DNA of 45,912 nt, taken from positions 1-45,912 of the forward strand of contig CAVEXN010000020.1 in the NCBI GenBank assembly GCA_963620035.1, in the 5' to 3' direction. Source of the DNA: F23-D06 sp963620035. Its GTDB lineage: Bacteria; Bacteroidota; Bacteroidia; Bacteroidales; WCHB1-69. The notes below the pieces were generated by a model. It saw only the letters and a list, made by a program, of their open reading frames with translations, did no database searches and was not told the origin of the DNA. This document shows positions 33,092 to 41,901 of this stretch, in pieces. How positions within the stretch are numbered: position 1 is the stretch's first letter; each line of letters opens with the position of its first letter. Made by a program: the position numbers and the translations under genes.

Positions 33092-33655
33092 TTGAACACA
33101 ACGCCTCAAAACAGACCGAGACAGTTCGGTCCCCGTTCCAAAAAGGAAGCCCAACACAGAATCAACAATTTCATTACAGTGCAGACCGTCAGAGTCGTAG
33201 GAGAAAACTTCGCACCGAAGATTGTCTCATTGCGCGAGGCTTTGGCCATTGCAGACCAATACGAGATGGATTTGGTGGAGATTTCCCCGCAGGCAAATCC
33301 GCCGGTCTGTAAAGTGATGGACTACCAGAAATACCTGTATGAGCAGAAGAAGAAAGCCAAGGAGATCAAGGCCAACAGTGCCAAAACTACCGTAAAGGAG
33401 ATACATATGGGGCCTCAGACCGATGACCATGATTTCAACTTCAAGCGCAACCATGCGGAACGGTTCCTCAAAGACGGCTACAAGGTTAAGGTGATGGTCA
33501 CTTTCAGAGGCCGTTCAATCATTTACAAGGACCAAGGCGAATTATTGCTGCTCCGTTTCGCCCAAAGTCTCGAAGAGTTCGGGAAGCTGGACCAGATGCC
33601 TACATTGGTAGGAAAGAACATGACGGTGATGATCAGCCCTAAATCGAAGAAATAG
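33092..33655 (+). CDS. infC: Translation initiation factor IF-3, non-AUG start
   Basis: A 187-residue IF-3. The N-domain has HRINNFITVQTVRVVGE and IVSLREALAIADQYEMDLVEIS; the C-domain has VKEIHMGPQTDDHDFNFK and GKNMTVMISPKSKK. There is no in-frame ATG between the promoter (33035-33042) and the conserved region. The best start is the TTG at 33092 preceded by AAAGGAAC; an ATT at 33056 is the alternative. IF-3 genes often use rare starts for autoregulation by discrimination against them. First gene of the conserved infC-rpmI-rplT operon. Confidence 0.95.
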   Translation: MNTTPQNRPRQFGPRSKKEAQHRINNFITVQTVRVVGENFAPKIVSLREALAIADQYEMDLVEISPQANPPVCKVMDYQKYLYEQKKKAKEIKANSAKTTVKEIHMGPQTDDHDFNFKRNHAERFLKDGYKVKVMVTFRGRSIIYKDQGELLLLRFAQSLEEFGKLDQMPTLVGKNMTVMISPKSKK

Positions 33656-33705
33656 GACAAGAAATATATTGAACTCTAAACATAAATTTTTAAAACTTTA
33701 AAGAA

Positions 33706-33903
33706 ATGCCAAAAATCAAAACGAAATCCGCTGCCAAGAAGAGATTCACCTTGACCGGCACCGGAAAAATCAAAAGACACCACGCTTATCACAGCCACAT
33801 CCTTACGAAAAAATCCACAAAGAGAAAACGTAACCTGGCCTACAGCGCCATTGTCGAACAGAATTTAGACCGCACCGTACGGCAGATGCTCGGACAGTGC
33901 TAA
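33706..33903 (+). CDS. rpmI: 50S ribosomal protein L35
   Basis: A 65-residue basic ribosomal protein. It begins MPKIKTKSAAKKRFTLTGTG and contains HHAYHSHILTKKSTKRKRNL, characteristic of L35. Full-length and located 50 bp after infC, as expected. Confidence 0.97.
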   Translation: MPKIKTKSAAKKRFTLTGTGKIKRHHAYHSHILTKKSTKRKRNLAYSAIVEQNLDRTVRQMLGQC

Positions 33904-33999
33904 TCAACACAATTTATCAACTAAAAAAAACTTTATTGTCAGCCAAGCAAGTGTTTAAAAGTTAAACCGCTGACGTAAGAAAGAGAAAGGAACTTAATT

Positions 34000-34344
34000 A
34001 TGCCAAGATCAGTAAATCATGTTGCTTCAAGAGCAAGAAGAAAAAAGATTTTGAAACGTACCCGTGGGTACTTCGGCAAACGCAGAAACGTTTGGACCGT
34101 TGCAGTCAATTCGTGGGAGAAAGGACAACAGTACGCTTACCGCGACAGAAAAAACAAGAAGAGAAGCTTCAGAAGTTTGTGGATTTCTCGTATCAATGCG
34201 GGAGCCCGCGAATACGGCGTCTCCTATTCTGTCCTGATGGGCAATCTGGCAAAGAAGGGCGTTGCACTCAACCGCAAGGCTCTTGCCGACCTCGCGATGA
34301 ACAATCCTGAGGCATTCAAGGCTATTGTAGATTTGGTAAAATAG
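34000..34344 (+). CDS. rplT: 50S ribosomal protein L20
   Basis: A 114-residue ribosomal protein needed early in large-subunit assembly. It begins MPRSVNHVASRARRKKILKR and contains GYFGKRRNVWTVA and RDRKNKKRSFRSLWI. In many bacteria L20 represses translation of this operon; the 96-bp rpmI-rplT gap has no regulatory fold I could confirm. Confidence 0.97.
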   Translation: MPRSVNHVASRARRKKILKRTRGYFGKRRNVWTVAVNSWEKGQQYAYRDRKNKKRSFRSLWISRINAGAREYGVSYSVLMGNLAKKGVALNRKALADLAMNNPEAFKAIVDLVK

Positions 34345-34393
34345 ACAGCAGCCCTAAATTTTAAACATTAAAAAAGGAGTTCGATATATGAAG

Positions 34394-34421
34394 GAAAGGG
34401 TCTGCAACTGCAGGCCCTTTC
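34394..34421 (+). terminator. Terminator after rplT
   Basis: Stem GAAAGGGTCTGCA (34394-34406) with TGCAGGCCCTTTC (34409-34421), one T-G wobble, followed by TCTTTTTGG. Confidence 0.8.
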
Positions 34422-34450
34422 TCTTTTTGGGTATTGTAGCCAGGTGGCGG

Positions 34451-36061
34451 TTACCACATCCCGTCAAAGTTCGTCCAGATATAGTCGCCCAGTTTCCAGG
34501 CTTGCTCTACGGCTGTAGTGCCGCAGAAGCCGGTGAAATCAGTAAGCACTTTGAGTGCTTCGTTGCGGTTGCCCTGCCGGAGCAGTTCCAGTGCTTTAGC
34601 GTCCACCTCGTTGTGTTGCTGTATGAACTCTTGCTGCAGCGGGCCCCAGACCCCGTCGATAACCTTGTGCATGTCGCCCCAGCGTTGTGCGGCGATAGTG
34701 CCAAGACGGTTGAATCCCCACCATGCGGCGTCGTGGCTGAAGCCTGTCAGCCGCCCGTCGGTTTCGTATGGCTTGGGCAAAGCGGTGACATTGGCGTAAA
34801 TGGGCACATAGATTGATGAGGCCACATTGTCGAGAGCGAACCAGCATAACGCTCCCACCTCATCGGGCATGTTGCCGCGGCATTGTATAATTGTGGCATA
34901 AACCGTGAAGTGAACGGCAATGTTTCGTTCTCCCAACTCATGCCATCCGCCATTGATGCGGTGCAGTTTCAACTCGTCGCTTTTCATGAACGGGTTTGCC
35001 ATCGGCGAAATGACAGTCTTGCCGTCTTTGTCTGTGACTGTCAGCGTCTTGCGCATGTCGTATGGTGTCCCTTCGTAGTAATCTTTGAAGATGCTCATCA
35101 TCTTCTCTATAGAAACGAGCGTGTCGGGTTTTACCGAAAACGGGTAGTTCTCGGCGTTAGGGTCGAGATGCAGCGAGGGCGCCACAAGGTCAAATACGCG
35201 CCACTCTCTGCGGCGGCAGGCTATCATGGTGCGCGTCTGCGGCGCGTATGCGTAGGCGAACCGGAAAACGCTTTCCCCGTCCCACCAGCCGTTCTCTTGG
35301 GCCAGAGTATAGACATTGTCGGAAGCCATATAATAGTCCTTGTCTTTCAGGTCGATCTCGCGGATAGTGGAGGCGTTGGCATTGACGGCCACATGGTCGT
35401 CGGGTACGCGTTGCGCAGCCCAGACGGCGCCTACCTTGCCTTTGCCCGGACCGAGGATTTCAAGATGCCAGACTTCGTTCTTGTCGGCTATGGTCAGGCA
35501 CTCGCCGGCATCAATCCAGCCGTGGCGCTTCAGCAGGTCACCGGCCATACGGATTGCTTGGCGGGCAGTGCTGCACCGCTGCAGCATCAGCATGCAGAGC
35601 CTTTGGCAGTCAATCAGTCCGCTGTCAGATTTCAGCTCTGCTCTGCCGCCGAAGGTGGACTCTCCGATGGCCAACTGCTTCTCGTTGACGCAAGGATAGG
35701 CCGTGTTCAGGAATTGATAGGTGTGAGATGCCTGTTCAATGTTTCCAATCGGAATGTTCTCATATCGCGCCATCTCACCAGATTTGCGGGGTGCCCACTG
35801 CCGCTTGTAGAGCGTTTGCCGCGCCCCTTTCTCGTGGTCTTTGGTGGGCTCTACCAATATGTTTGTGCGTGAACGGTGACTGTCATCGGTGTGTGAGGTC
35901 ATCACGGAGCCGTCTGCCGAAGCCTTTTTGCCGACCGTTATCGTCGTACACTCCATGCCGTAACCGGGGTCTTCGCCTGTGTGTTGCGCAAAGAGTGGAA
36001 AAGATGCCGTCAAGAGAAGACAGCAAAACATCGTTTTCATCCTTTTCAGGTTCATTGTCAT
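34451..36061 (-). CDS. Secreted C69-family dipeptidase
   Basis: A 536-residue Ntn-hydrolase of the peptidase C69 (PepD-like) family. The N-terminal signal peptide (MKTMFCCLLLTASFPLFAQ) would be removed. GMECTTITVGKKASADGS follows, with Cys38 as the probable catalytic nucleophile after maturation. Other marks are HTDDSHRSRTNILVEP, ESTFGGRAELKSDSG and DAGECLTIADKNEVW. Substrates are dipeptides, so a nutritional or peptidoglycan-peptide role outside the cytoplasm is plausible. Alternative ATG starts at residues 3, 8 and 11 are possible. Convergent with rplT. Confidence 0.93.
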   Translation of the reverse strand: MTMNLKRMKTMFCCLLLTASFPLFAQHTGEDPGYGMECTTITVGKKASADGSVMTSHTDDSHRSRTNILVEPTKDHEKGARQTLYKRQWAPRKSGEMARYENIPIGNIEQASHTYQFLNTAYPCVNEKQLAIGESTFGGRAELKSDSGLIDCQRLCMLMLQRCSTARQAIRMAGDLLKRHGWIDAGECLTIADKNEVWHLEILGPGKGKVGAVWAAQRVPDDHVAVNANASTIREIDLKDKDYYMASDNVYTLAQENGWWDGESVFRFAYAYAPQTRTMIACRRREWRVFDLVAPSLHLDPNAENYPFSVKPDTLVSIEKMMSIFKDYYEGTPYDMRKTLTVTDKDGKTVISPMANPFMKSDELKLHRINGGWHELGERNIAVHFTVYATIIQCRGNMPDEVGALCWFALDNVASSIYVPIYANVTALPKPYETDGRLTGFSHDAAWWGFNRLGTIAAQRWGDMHKVIDGVWGPLQQEFIQQHNEVDAKALELLRQGNRNEALKVLTDFTGFCGTTAVEQAWKLGDYIWTNFDGMW

Positions 36062-36138
36062 ATGCTTATTAGTGCGTTTGTCATTTCAGTTTGCAAACCG
36101 TCTGCCGTCTGTCAATGCTCCGGCATTCAAAAAACGTA

Positions 36139-36146
36139 CAAAGATA
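36139..36146 (-). promoter_or_regulatory. -7 element for the C69 dipeptidase
   Basis: TATCTTTG on the minus strand, 77 bp upstream of the ATG at 36061. Confidence 0.45.
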
Positions 36147-36252
36147 CAATAATATACGGAATTATCCCTTTTAATCCTGTGAAGTTGTATTGTCGCGAAA
36201 TTTTTTATTATATTCAAGTAAAGCAGTATAAATAGTAAATAAAACACTATAA

Positions 36253-36720
36253 ATGGAAAGTATCAAAAAATTTAATGAGTTTGTGGATAATATGAATGAA
36301 AAATCATCCAATGTTATAGAAGAAAACGATATGCTATTTGAAATGGCATCTGTCGGATATTTCAACACTTTCAAAAAAAACGGAAAACCGGAGTCACCAA
36401 AGTTTAAAGTGTTTGTAAATGGAGGAGAAAGTAACGAACCACATATGCACATATGGGATGATGACACAAATGGCAAACAATTACACACATGTGTTTGCTT
36501 AACTAAAATAGAATATTTTCATCATAACGGGAAGGAAGACATCTTAACACAAGACCAAAAAGAACAGTTGGTGCTATTCTTAAGAGATGAATGTAAGAAG
36601 AATAAGCGTTATAAAACAAACTGGGAATATGCCCTATCTATGTGGAATGACAATAACACGGATAAAACACAAGTTGATGAAACATCCGAAGTGTTAGATT
36701 ATACAAAATTACAAGACTAA
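36253..36720 (+). CDS. AT-rich orphan protein of unknown function
   Basis: A 155-residue cytosolic protein I do not recognise. The first 30 residues are helical and charged (KKFNEFVDNMNEKSSNVIEEND). A possible small domain at residues 30-110 includes VGYFNTFKKNGKPESPKFKVF and EPHMHIWD, loosely like the PHxH segment of DUF4160-type proteins. The C-terminal third is hydrophilic (NDNNTDKTQVDETSE). Base use is much more AT-rich than the adjacent dipeptidase and nifJ genes, which suggests recent acquisition. It has no partner gene. It lies between two housekeeping genes, the dipeptidase (divergent) and nifJ (convergent). Confidence 0.7.
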   Translation: MESIKKFNEFVDNMNEKSSNVIEENDMLFEMASVGYFNTFKKNGKPESPKFKVFVNGGESNEPHMHIWDDDTNGKQLHTCVCLTKIEYFHHNGKEDILTQDQKEQLVLFLRDECKKNKRYKTNWEYALSMWNDNNTDKTQVDETSEVLDYTKLQD

Positions 36721-36782
36721 AAGGGATAATTATGATAATATATGTGCAGTCTCCTTATTTATGTCTGGGTTTAGACAATAAA

Positions 36783-36811
36783 AAAAGGTGCACCTTTGAG
36801 GTGCACCTTTT
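36783..36811. terminator. Bidirectional terminator between orphan gene and nifJ
   Basis: 13-bp perfect stem AAAAGGTGCACCT (36783-36795) with AGGTGCACCTTTT (36799-36811) and a TTG loop. T-rich or A-rich flanks on both sides allow use by either convergent unit. Confidence 0.85.
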
Positions 36812-36832
36812 GAGAGGATGTCGATAGGATTA

Positions 36833-39800
36833 TTATTCTTCGCTCAGTTTCTTGTAGCCGTCGTAGCGGAGTTGAGCGAACTGCTGTGTTTTCTCGAAGA
36901 GTTCCTTGGCTTCATCCGGGAAAGTCTTGAGCAGAGAATTGTAGCGGACCTCGCCCATGATGAAATCCTGGAATTTGCTCCAGTCGGGTTCTTTGCTGTC
37001 GAGGTGGAAACCGTTCTTGCCGGCGTCTTCCTCTTCGGGATTGAAGCGCCAGAGGTGCCAGTAGCCACATTCCACGGCCTTGGCCTCTTCGTGTTGGGTG
37101 CGTCCCATACCTACCTTGATGCCGTGGTTGATACAAGGAGCGTAGCAGATGATCAAAGAAGGACCGTGGTAAGCTTCGGCCTCTTTGATGGCTTTGAAAT
37201 ACTGTGACTGGTTTGCGCCCATAGCCACTTGTGCCACATATACATAGCCATAGCTCTTGGCAATCATGCCGAGGTCTTTCTTGCGCACCTTTTTGCCGGA
37301 GGATGCGAATTTGGCCACGGCGCCGGCCGGAGTGGCCTTGGAGGACTGTCCGCCGGTGTTGGAATAGACTTCGGTGTCGAGCACGAGCACATTCACGTCC
37401 TCGCCGCTTGCCAGCACGTGGTCAAGGCCGCCGAAGCCGATGTCGTAAGCCCAGCCGTCGCCGCCGAAGATCCATTGGGATTTCTTGACCAGATGGTCTT
37501 TCAGGTCCACGATCTGCTTGCAATAGTCGCATCCGCAGGCTTCTGCCATCGGGATAATCTTCTCTGCAAGTTCTTGGGTGGTCTTGCCGCACTCGCGGTT
37601 GTCTATCCACTGCTGGAAGAGGTCTTTGAGTTCTTGTGAGCAGCAGTTGCATTTTTCAATGGCTTCGCGCATGATGCGTTCCACGCGGTCGCGCATCTGG
37701 CGTGTGGCGGTGGCCATGCCGAGGCCGAATTCTGCGTTGTCCTCGAAGAGGCTGTTTGCCCAAGCCACGCCCTTGCCGCTCCTGAAGTTCTTGCAGTAAG
37801 GTGTCGCGGGAGCAGAGCCGCCATAGATGGAAGAGCAACCCGTAGCGTTAGCCACGATCATTCTTTCGCCGAACAATTGTGTGATGCATTTGATATACGG
37901 GGTCTCGCCGCAGCCTGCGCAGGCGCCGGAGAACTCAAACAGCGGCTGTGCGAACTGACTGTTCTTGACGGAAGCGAACTTGTCGATGAGGTTGTCTTTG
38001 TAGGTGACTTTCTTCTGTCCGTACTCCCAGTTCTCGGCTTCGTCCAGTTGGCTCTCAAGCGGTTTCATCACGAGCGCTTTTTCCTTGGCAGGACACACGT
38101 CGGCGCAGTTTCCGCAACCCGTACAGTCGAGGGCGGACACCTGCATACGGAAATGCATGCCGGCGAGTTCTTTCGGGACTTTCATGTCGATGGCCTTCAT
38201 CGAGGCAGGTGCATTCTTCAGTTCTTCGTCTGTCATAACCACGGGGCGGATGGCAGCGTGAGGGCAGATGAGCGCGCACTGGTTGCACTGGATACAATTG
38301 GCAGGATGCCATTCCGGGACGACAGTGGCAACGCCGCGTTTCTCGTAAGCCGTGGTGCCGGCCGGGAACGTGCCGTCGATGATGTCTTTGAAAGCACTGA
38401 CCGGCAGGTCATTGCCGCACTGTGCCACCATCGGACGCATCACTTTGTTGATGAACTCGGGGTCGTTGTCATTGTGAGCGAAAACGAAATCCGTTGTGCA
38501 GTTGAGGTTTGCCCATTCTGCCGGGATTTCAATCCTGGTGATCTCACCGCCGCGGTCAACAGCGGCATAGTTCTTGTTCACCACATCTTCGCCTTTCTTG
38601 CCGTATGACTTGACGATGAATTTCTTCATCTGTTCTACAGCGAGGTCGTAAGGGATGACGCCGGAGATTTTGAAGAAAGCAGACTGGAGGATGGTGTTGG
38701 TCCTGTTGCCCAGTCCGATTTCAGCGGCAATCTTGGTGGCATCGATCGTGTACATGGTAATGTGGTGCAGGGCCAGATATTTCTTGACAAAGTCAGGCAG
38801 GTGTTTCTTTGTCTCTTCAGCATCCCATGGGGAGTTGTAGAGGAATGTGCCGTTGTCTTTCAGGCCGCGAAGGCAGTCGTATTTGCTCAGGTAAGAGGGC
38901 ACATGGACGGCCACGAAGTCAGGCGTGCCTACCAGATAAGGAGCCAAAATCGGTTCGTCTCCGAAGCGCAGGTGAGAGCAGGTGTAGCCGCCGGATTTCT
39001 TGGAGTCATAGTCGAAGTAAGCCTGACTGTACTTGTTGGTGTTGTCGCCGATGATTTTGATGGAGTTCTTGTTTGCGCCCACGGTGCCGTCAGCGCCAAG
39101 ACCGTAGAACTTGGCCTCGAAGGTGCCTTTCGGGAGTATGGAAATCTCAGGAAGGACAGGCAGTGAGAGGTGCGTGACATCGTCAACGATGCCGACAGTG
39201 AACTGGTTCATCGGGTTCTCAGATGCCAGATTGTTGAACACGGAGAGGATGTGTGCCGGGGTCGTGTCTTTTGAAGAGAGACCGTAGCGTCCGCCGATGA
39301 TCAAGGGTTTCTTCGGGCAATCCTTGAATGCTTCCACGATGTCGAGGTAGAGCGGTTCGCCGTTTGCGCCGATCTCTTTGGTCCTGTCAAGCACACAGAT
39401 GCGTTTTACGGTTTCCGGCAACACGGCACGCAGGTATTTGACGGAGAACGGACGGTACAGATGGACGGTGATGAGACCGAGTTTCTTGCCCGTGGCGTTT
39501 TCTTTGTCAATGACGGTCTTGATGACATCGTTGATAGAGCCGATGGCGACGAGGATGTCGGTGGCGTCTTTTGCGCCGTAATAGGTGAACGGGGCATACT
39601 CACGGCCGGTGATTCTGCTCATCTCTTTCATGTATTTGGCTACGATGTCGGGGATGGCGTCATAGAACTTGTTCTGGGCCTCCCTTGTCTGGAAATAGAT
39701 GTCAGGGTTCTGTGCGGTGCCGCGGGTTACAGGGTGCTCCGGGTTGAGAGCACGTTCGCGGTAGGCCTTGAGCGCGTCCCAGTCGATGAGTTTGGCAAGT

Positions 39801-40372
39801 TCGTCCTGGTCGGCGGCTTCCACTTTCTGGATTTCATGGGAAGTGCGGAAACCGTCGAAGAAATGGAGGAACGGGACACGGCCCTCGATGGCGGCCAGAT
39901 GGGCTACCGGGGCGAGGTCCATAATCTCCTGCACCGAGCCGGTGGCGAGCATGGCAAAACCCGTCTGACGCGTGCTCATCACGTCGGCATGGTCGCCGAA
40001 GATGGAGAGCGCCTGTGCAGCCAAAGCACGTGCGGAAACGTGGAACACGCCGGGGAGCAGTTCACCCGCGATTTTGTACATGTTCGGTATCATCAGCAAG
40101 AGACCTTGCGATGCCGTATAGGTGGTAGTCAGGGCTCCGGCCTGCAGAGAACCATGCACGGCACCGGCGGCACCGGCCTCTGACTGCATCTCGACGACTT
40201 TGACAGTCTCGCCGAAGATGTTTTTCCTGCCGCCAGCACTCCATTCGTCAATGTATTCAGCCATAGGAGACGAGGGCGTAATAGGATAAATAGCAGCCAC
40301 TTCGCTGAACATGTAGGCGACATGCGCAGCGGCGCAATTGCCGTCGCATGTCATGAATTTCTTTTCTACCAT
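36833..40372 (-). CDS. nifJ: Pyruvate:ferredoxin (flavodoxin) oxidoreductase
   Basis: An 1179-residue single-chain PFOR that converts pyruvate and CoA to acetyl-CoA, CO2 and reduced ferredoxin. N-terminal domains start GNCAAAHVAYMFSEVAAIYPITPSSPMAE. Two 4Fe-4S motifs follow, CIQCNQCALICP at about residue 693 and CTGCGNCADVCP about 55 residues later. The TPP-binding domain has GDGWAYDIGFGGLDHVLASG and a later NTGGQSSKATPAGA, with a further Cys pair in GACAGCGETPYIKC for the proximal cluster. Divergent from ackA, so pyruvate-to-acetate conversion is grouped here, but no phosphotransacetylase lies next to it. Confidence 0.97.
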   Translation of the reverse strand: MVEKKFMTCDGNCAAAHVAYMFSEVAAIYPITPSSPMAEYIDEWSAGGRKNIFGETVKVVEMQSEAGAAGAVHGSLQAGALTTTYTASQGLLLMIPNMYKIAGELLPGVFHVSARALAAQALSIFGDHADVMSTRQTGFAMLATGSVQEIMDLAPVAHLAAIEGRVPFLHFFDGFRTSHEIQKVEAADQDELAKLIDWDALKAYRERALNPEHPVTRGTAQNPDIYFQTREAQNKFYDAIPDIVAKYMKEMSRITGREYAPFTYYGAKDATDILVAIGSINDVIKTVIDKENATGKKLGLITVHLYRPFSVKYLRAVLPETVKRICVLDRTKEIGANGEPLYLDIVEAFKDCPKKPLIIGGRYGLSSKDTTPAHILSVFNNLASENPMNQFTVGIVDDVTHLSLPVLPEISILPKGTFEAKFYGLGADGTVGANKNSIKIIGDNTNKYSQAYFDYDSKKSGGYTCSHLRFGDEPILAPYLVGTPDFVAVHVPSYLSKYDCLRGLKDNGTFLYNSPWDAEETKKHLPDFVKKYLALHHITMYTIDATKIAAEIGLGNRTNTILQSAFFKISGVIPYDLAVEQMKKFIVKSYGKKGEDVVNKNYAAVDRGGEITRIEIPAEWANLNCTTDFVFAHNDNDPEFINKVMRPMVAQCGNDLPVSAFKDIIDGTFPAGTTAYEKRGVATVVPEWHPANCIQCNQCALICPHAAIRPVVMTDEELKNAPASMKAIDMKVPKELAGMHFRMQVSALDCTGCGNCADVCPAKEKALVMKPLESQLDEAENWEYGQKKVTYKDNLIDKFASVKNSQFAQPLFEFSGACAGCGETPYIKCITQLFGERMIVANATGCSSIYGGSAPATPYCKNFRSGKGVAWANSLFEDNAEFGLGMATATRQMRDRVERIMREAIEKCNCCSQELKDLFQQWIDNRECGKTTQELAEKIIPMAEACGCDYCKQIVDLKDHLVKKSQWIFGGDGWAYDIGFGGLDHVLASGEDVNVLVLDTEVYSNTGGQSSKATPAGAVAKFASSGKKVRKKDLGMIAKSYGYVYVAQVAMGANQSQYFKAIKEAEAYHGPSLIICYAPCINHGIKVGMGRTQHEEAKAVECGYWHLWRFNPEEEDAGKNGFHLDSKEPDWSKFQDFIMGEVRYNSLLKTFPDEAKELFEKTQQFAQLRYDGYKKLSEE

Positions 40373-40426
40373 AGTCTTTTCGTATTAAGTTGTTGTAATA
40401 TTATGTATCCTTGCGGAAAAAGCGTG

Positions 40427-40434
40427 CAAAGGTA
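40427..40434 (-). promoter_or_regulatory. -7 element for nifJ
   Basis: TACCTTTG on the minus strand, about 55 bp upstream of the nifJ ATG. Confidence 0.5.
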
Positions 40435-40578
40435 TAAAAATAGCAAAACCGCCGCCGACCTTCATAATAAAAAAATCTTTGTTCCGCCATGGGCGCGAGT
40501 TTATACGTTATTCCGTCGGAAATGTTGTCGCTGACATTGCCCCGAAAAAAACAACAAGGGAAGTTTCGATTTAAATTG

Positions 40579-40586
40579 TATATTTG
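40579..40586 (+). promoter_or_regulatory. -7 element for ackA
   Basis: TATATTTG fits TAnnTTTG and lies 65 bp before the ackA ATG. Confidence 0.55.
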
Positions 40587-40650
40587 CCACCCTGAAAAAC
40601 AGGAATACGGTTCTAACAGCAGAAACACTATTTAAATAAATCAGAATAAG

Positions 40651-41850
40651 ATGAAAATTTTAGTTTTAAACTGCGGCAGTTCTTCCATCAAATACCAACT
40701 TCTGGAGATGGACCCGCAACCTGAACTGCTGGCTAAAGGGCTTGTTGAACGCATAGGACTGGAAATGGGAGAGTTTACACACAAGCCATGCGGGAAAGAC
40801 AAATATTATGTGCAAACGCCCGTCGCGAGCCATGAAGCCGGGGTGAAACTAGTGCTGGATGCGCTGACAGACCCGGAACATGGGGTCATCAAGTCGTTGG
40901 ACGAAATCAATGCCGTCGGTCACCGTGTCGCTCACGGCGGCGAATACTTCAAGTGCAGCATGGTCATCGGCGACAAAGAGCGCGAAGAGATTGCAAAGCT
41001 CTGCGAGTTGGCGCCGCTGCACAATCCCGCCTCCCTGGTCGGTATCGATGCGATGAAGAAAATGCTGCCGGACGTCAAGCATGTCGGCATCTTCGACACC
41101 TCGTTCCACCAGACGATGCCGCCGGAGGCTTTCCTTTATGCCATTCCCTACGAGTACTATTCGGAAAAGAAGATCCGCCGCTACGGTTTCCACGGCACTA
41201 GCCACAAGTATGTCGGCCCTAAAGCCGCACAATTGGCAGGCTATGACTACGGGCATTGCAAGATTGTGAGTTGCCATTTGGGCAACGGCGCCTCTATCTG
41301 CGCCATCAAGGACGGCAAGTCTATCGACAACTCCATGGGCTTCACCCCCGTAGAGGGACTGATGATGGGTACACGCTGCGGCGACATTGACGCCGGCGCG
41401 CTGATTTACATCATGGATTCTGAAAAAATGGATACCAAAGGACTTAATACATTGATAAACAAAAAGTCAGGACTGCTTGGCATCTCGGGCAAGAGTGTTG
41501 ACATGCGCGACATCCGTGCCGGGCGTGATGCCGGCGACGAACGTGCCACCTACGCTTTCAATATGTTTGCCTACCGCGTGAAGAAATACATCGGGGCCTA
41601 CGCCGCCGCTATGGGCGGCGTTGACATCATCCTGTTCACCGGCGGCATCGGCGAGAACGCATGGTTCCAGCGCGAGGCCATCTGCACCGGCCTTGAGTTC
41701 CTCGGCGCCAAACTTGACCCTGAAGCCAACCGGAAGTACGCCGGAGAAGACGGCATCATCTCTACTCCCGACTCTACGGTGAAACTGGTTTCCGTCACCA
41801 CCAATGAGGAACTTGTGATGGCAATGGATACTTATAATCTTGTAAAATAA
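40651..41850 (+). CDS. ackA: Acetate kinase
   Basis: A 399-residue ASKHA-fold kinase that makes ATP and acetate from acetyl phosphate. The start MKILVLNCGSSSIKYQLLEM is the classic N-terminus. HRVAHGGEYF, FDTSFHQTMP, GFHGTSHKYV and GIGENAWFQRE are further hallmarks. Divergent from nifJ, giving the beginning and end of the pyruvate-to-acetate path side by side. Ends in a strong hairpin that overlaps the rlmN leader. Confidence 0.98.
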   Translation: MKILVLNCGSSSIKYQLLEMDPQPELLAKGLVERIGLEMGEFTHKPCGKDKYYVQTPVASHEAGVKLVLDALTDPEHGVIKSLDEINAVGHRVAHGGEYFKCSMVIGDKEREEIAKLCELAPLHNPASLVGIDAMKKMLPDVKHVGIFDTSFHQTMPPEAFLYAIPYEYYSEKKIRRYGFHGTSHKYVGPKAAQLAGYDYGHCKIVSCHLGNGASICAIKDGKSIDNSMGFTPVEGLMMGTRCGDIDAGALIYIMDSEKMDTKGLNTLINKKSGLLGISGKSVDMRDIRAGRDAGDERATYAFNMFAYRVKKYIGAYAAAMGGVDIILFTGGIGENAWFQREAICTGLEFLGAKLDPEANRKYAGEDGIISTPDSTVKLVSVTTNEELVMAMDTYNLVK

Positions 41851-41872
41851 CCTGTTTAAGGACATCCAATCC

Positions 41873-41898
41873 GGTGGGGCTGCCACAGCAGCCCCACC
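41873..41898 (+). terminator. Hairpin between ackA and rlmN
   Basis: Perfect 11-bp GC-rich stem GGTGGGGCTGC (41873-41883) with GCAGCCCCACC (41888-41898), loop CACA. The T-tract is short (TTT) and the rlmN ATG at 41902 is only 3 bp away, so it may be a partial terminator or a translation-control hairpin. Confidence 0.7.
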
Positions 41899-41901
41899 TT
41901 T

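Noticed and set aside
34883..35872. 329-codon plus-strand ORF
   Set aside because: Antisense to the C69 dipeptidase; mirror of its codon bias.
39461..40183. 240-codon plus-strand ORF
   Set aside because: Antisense to nifJ.
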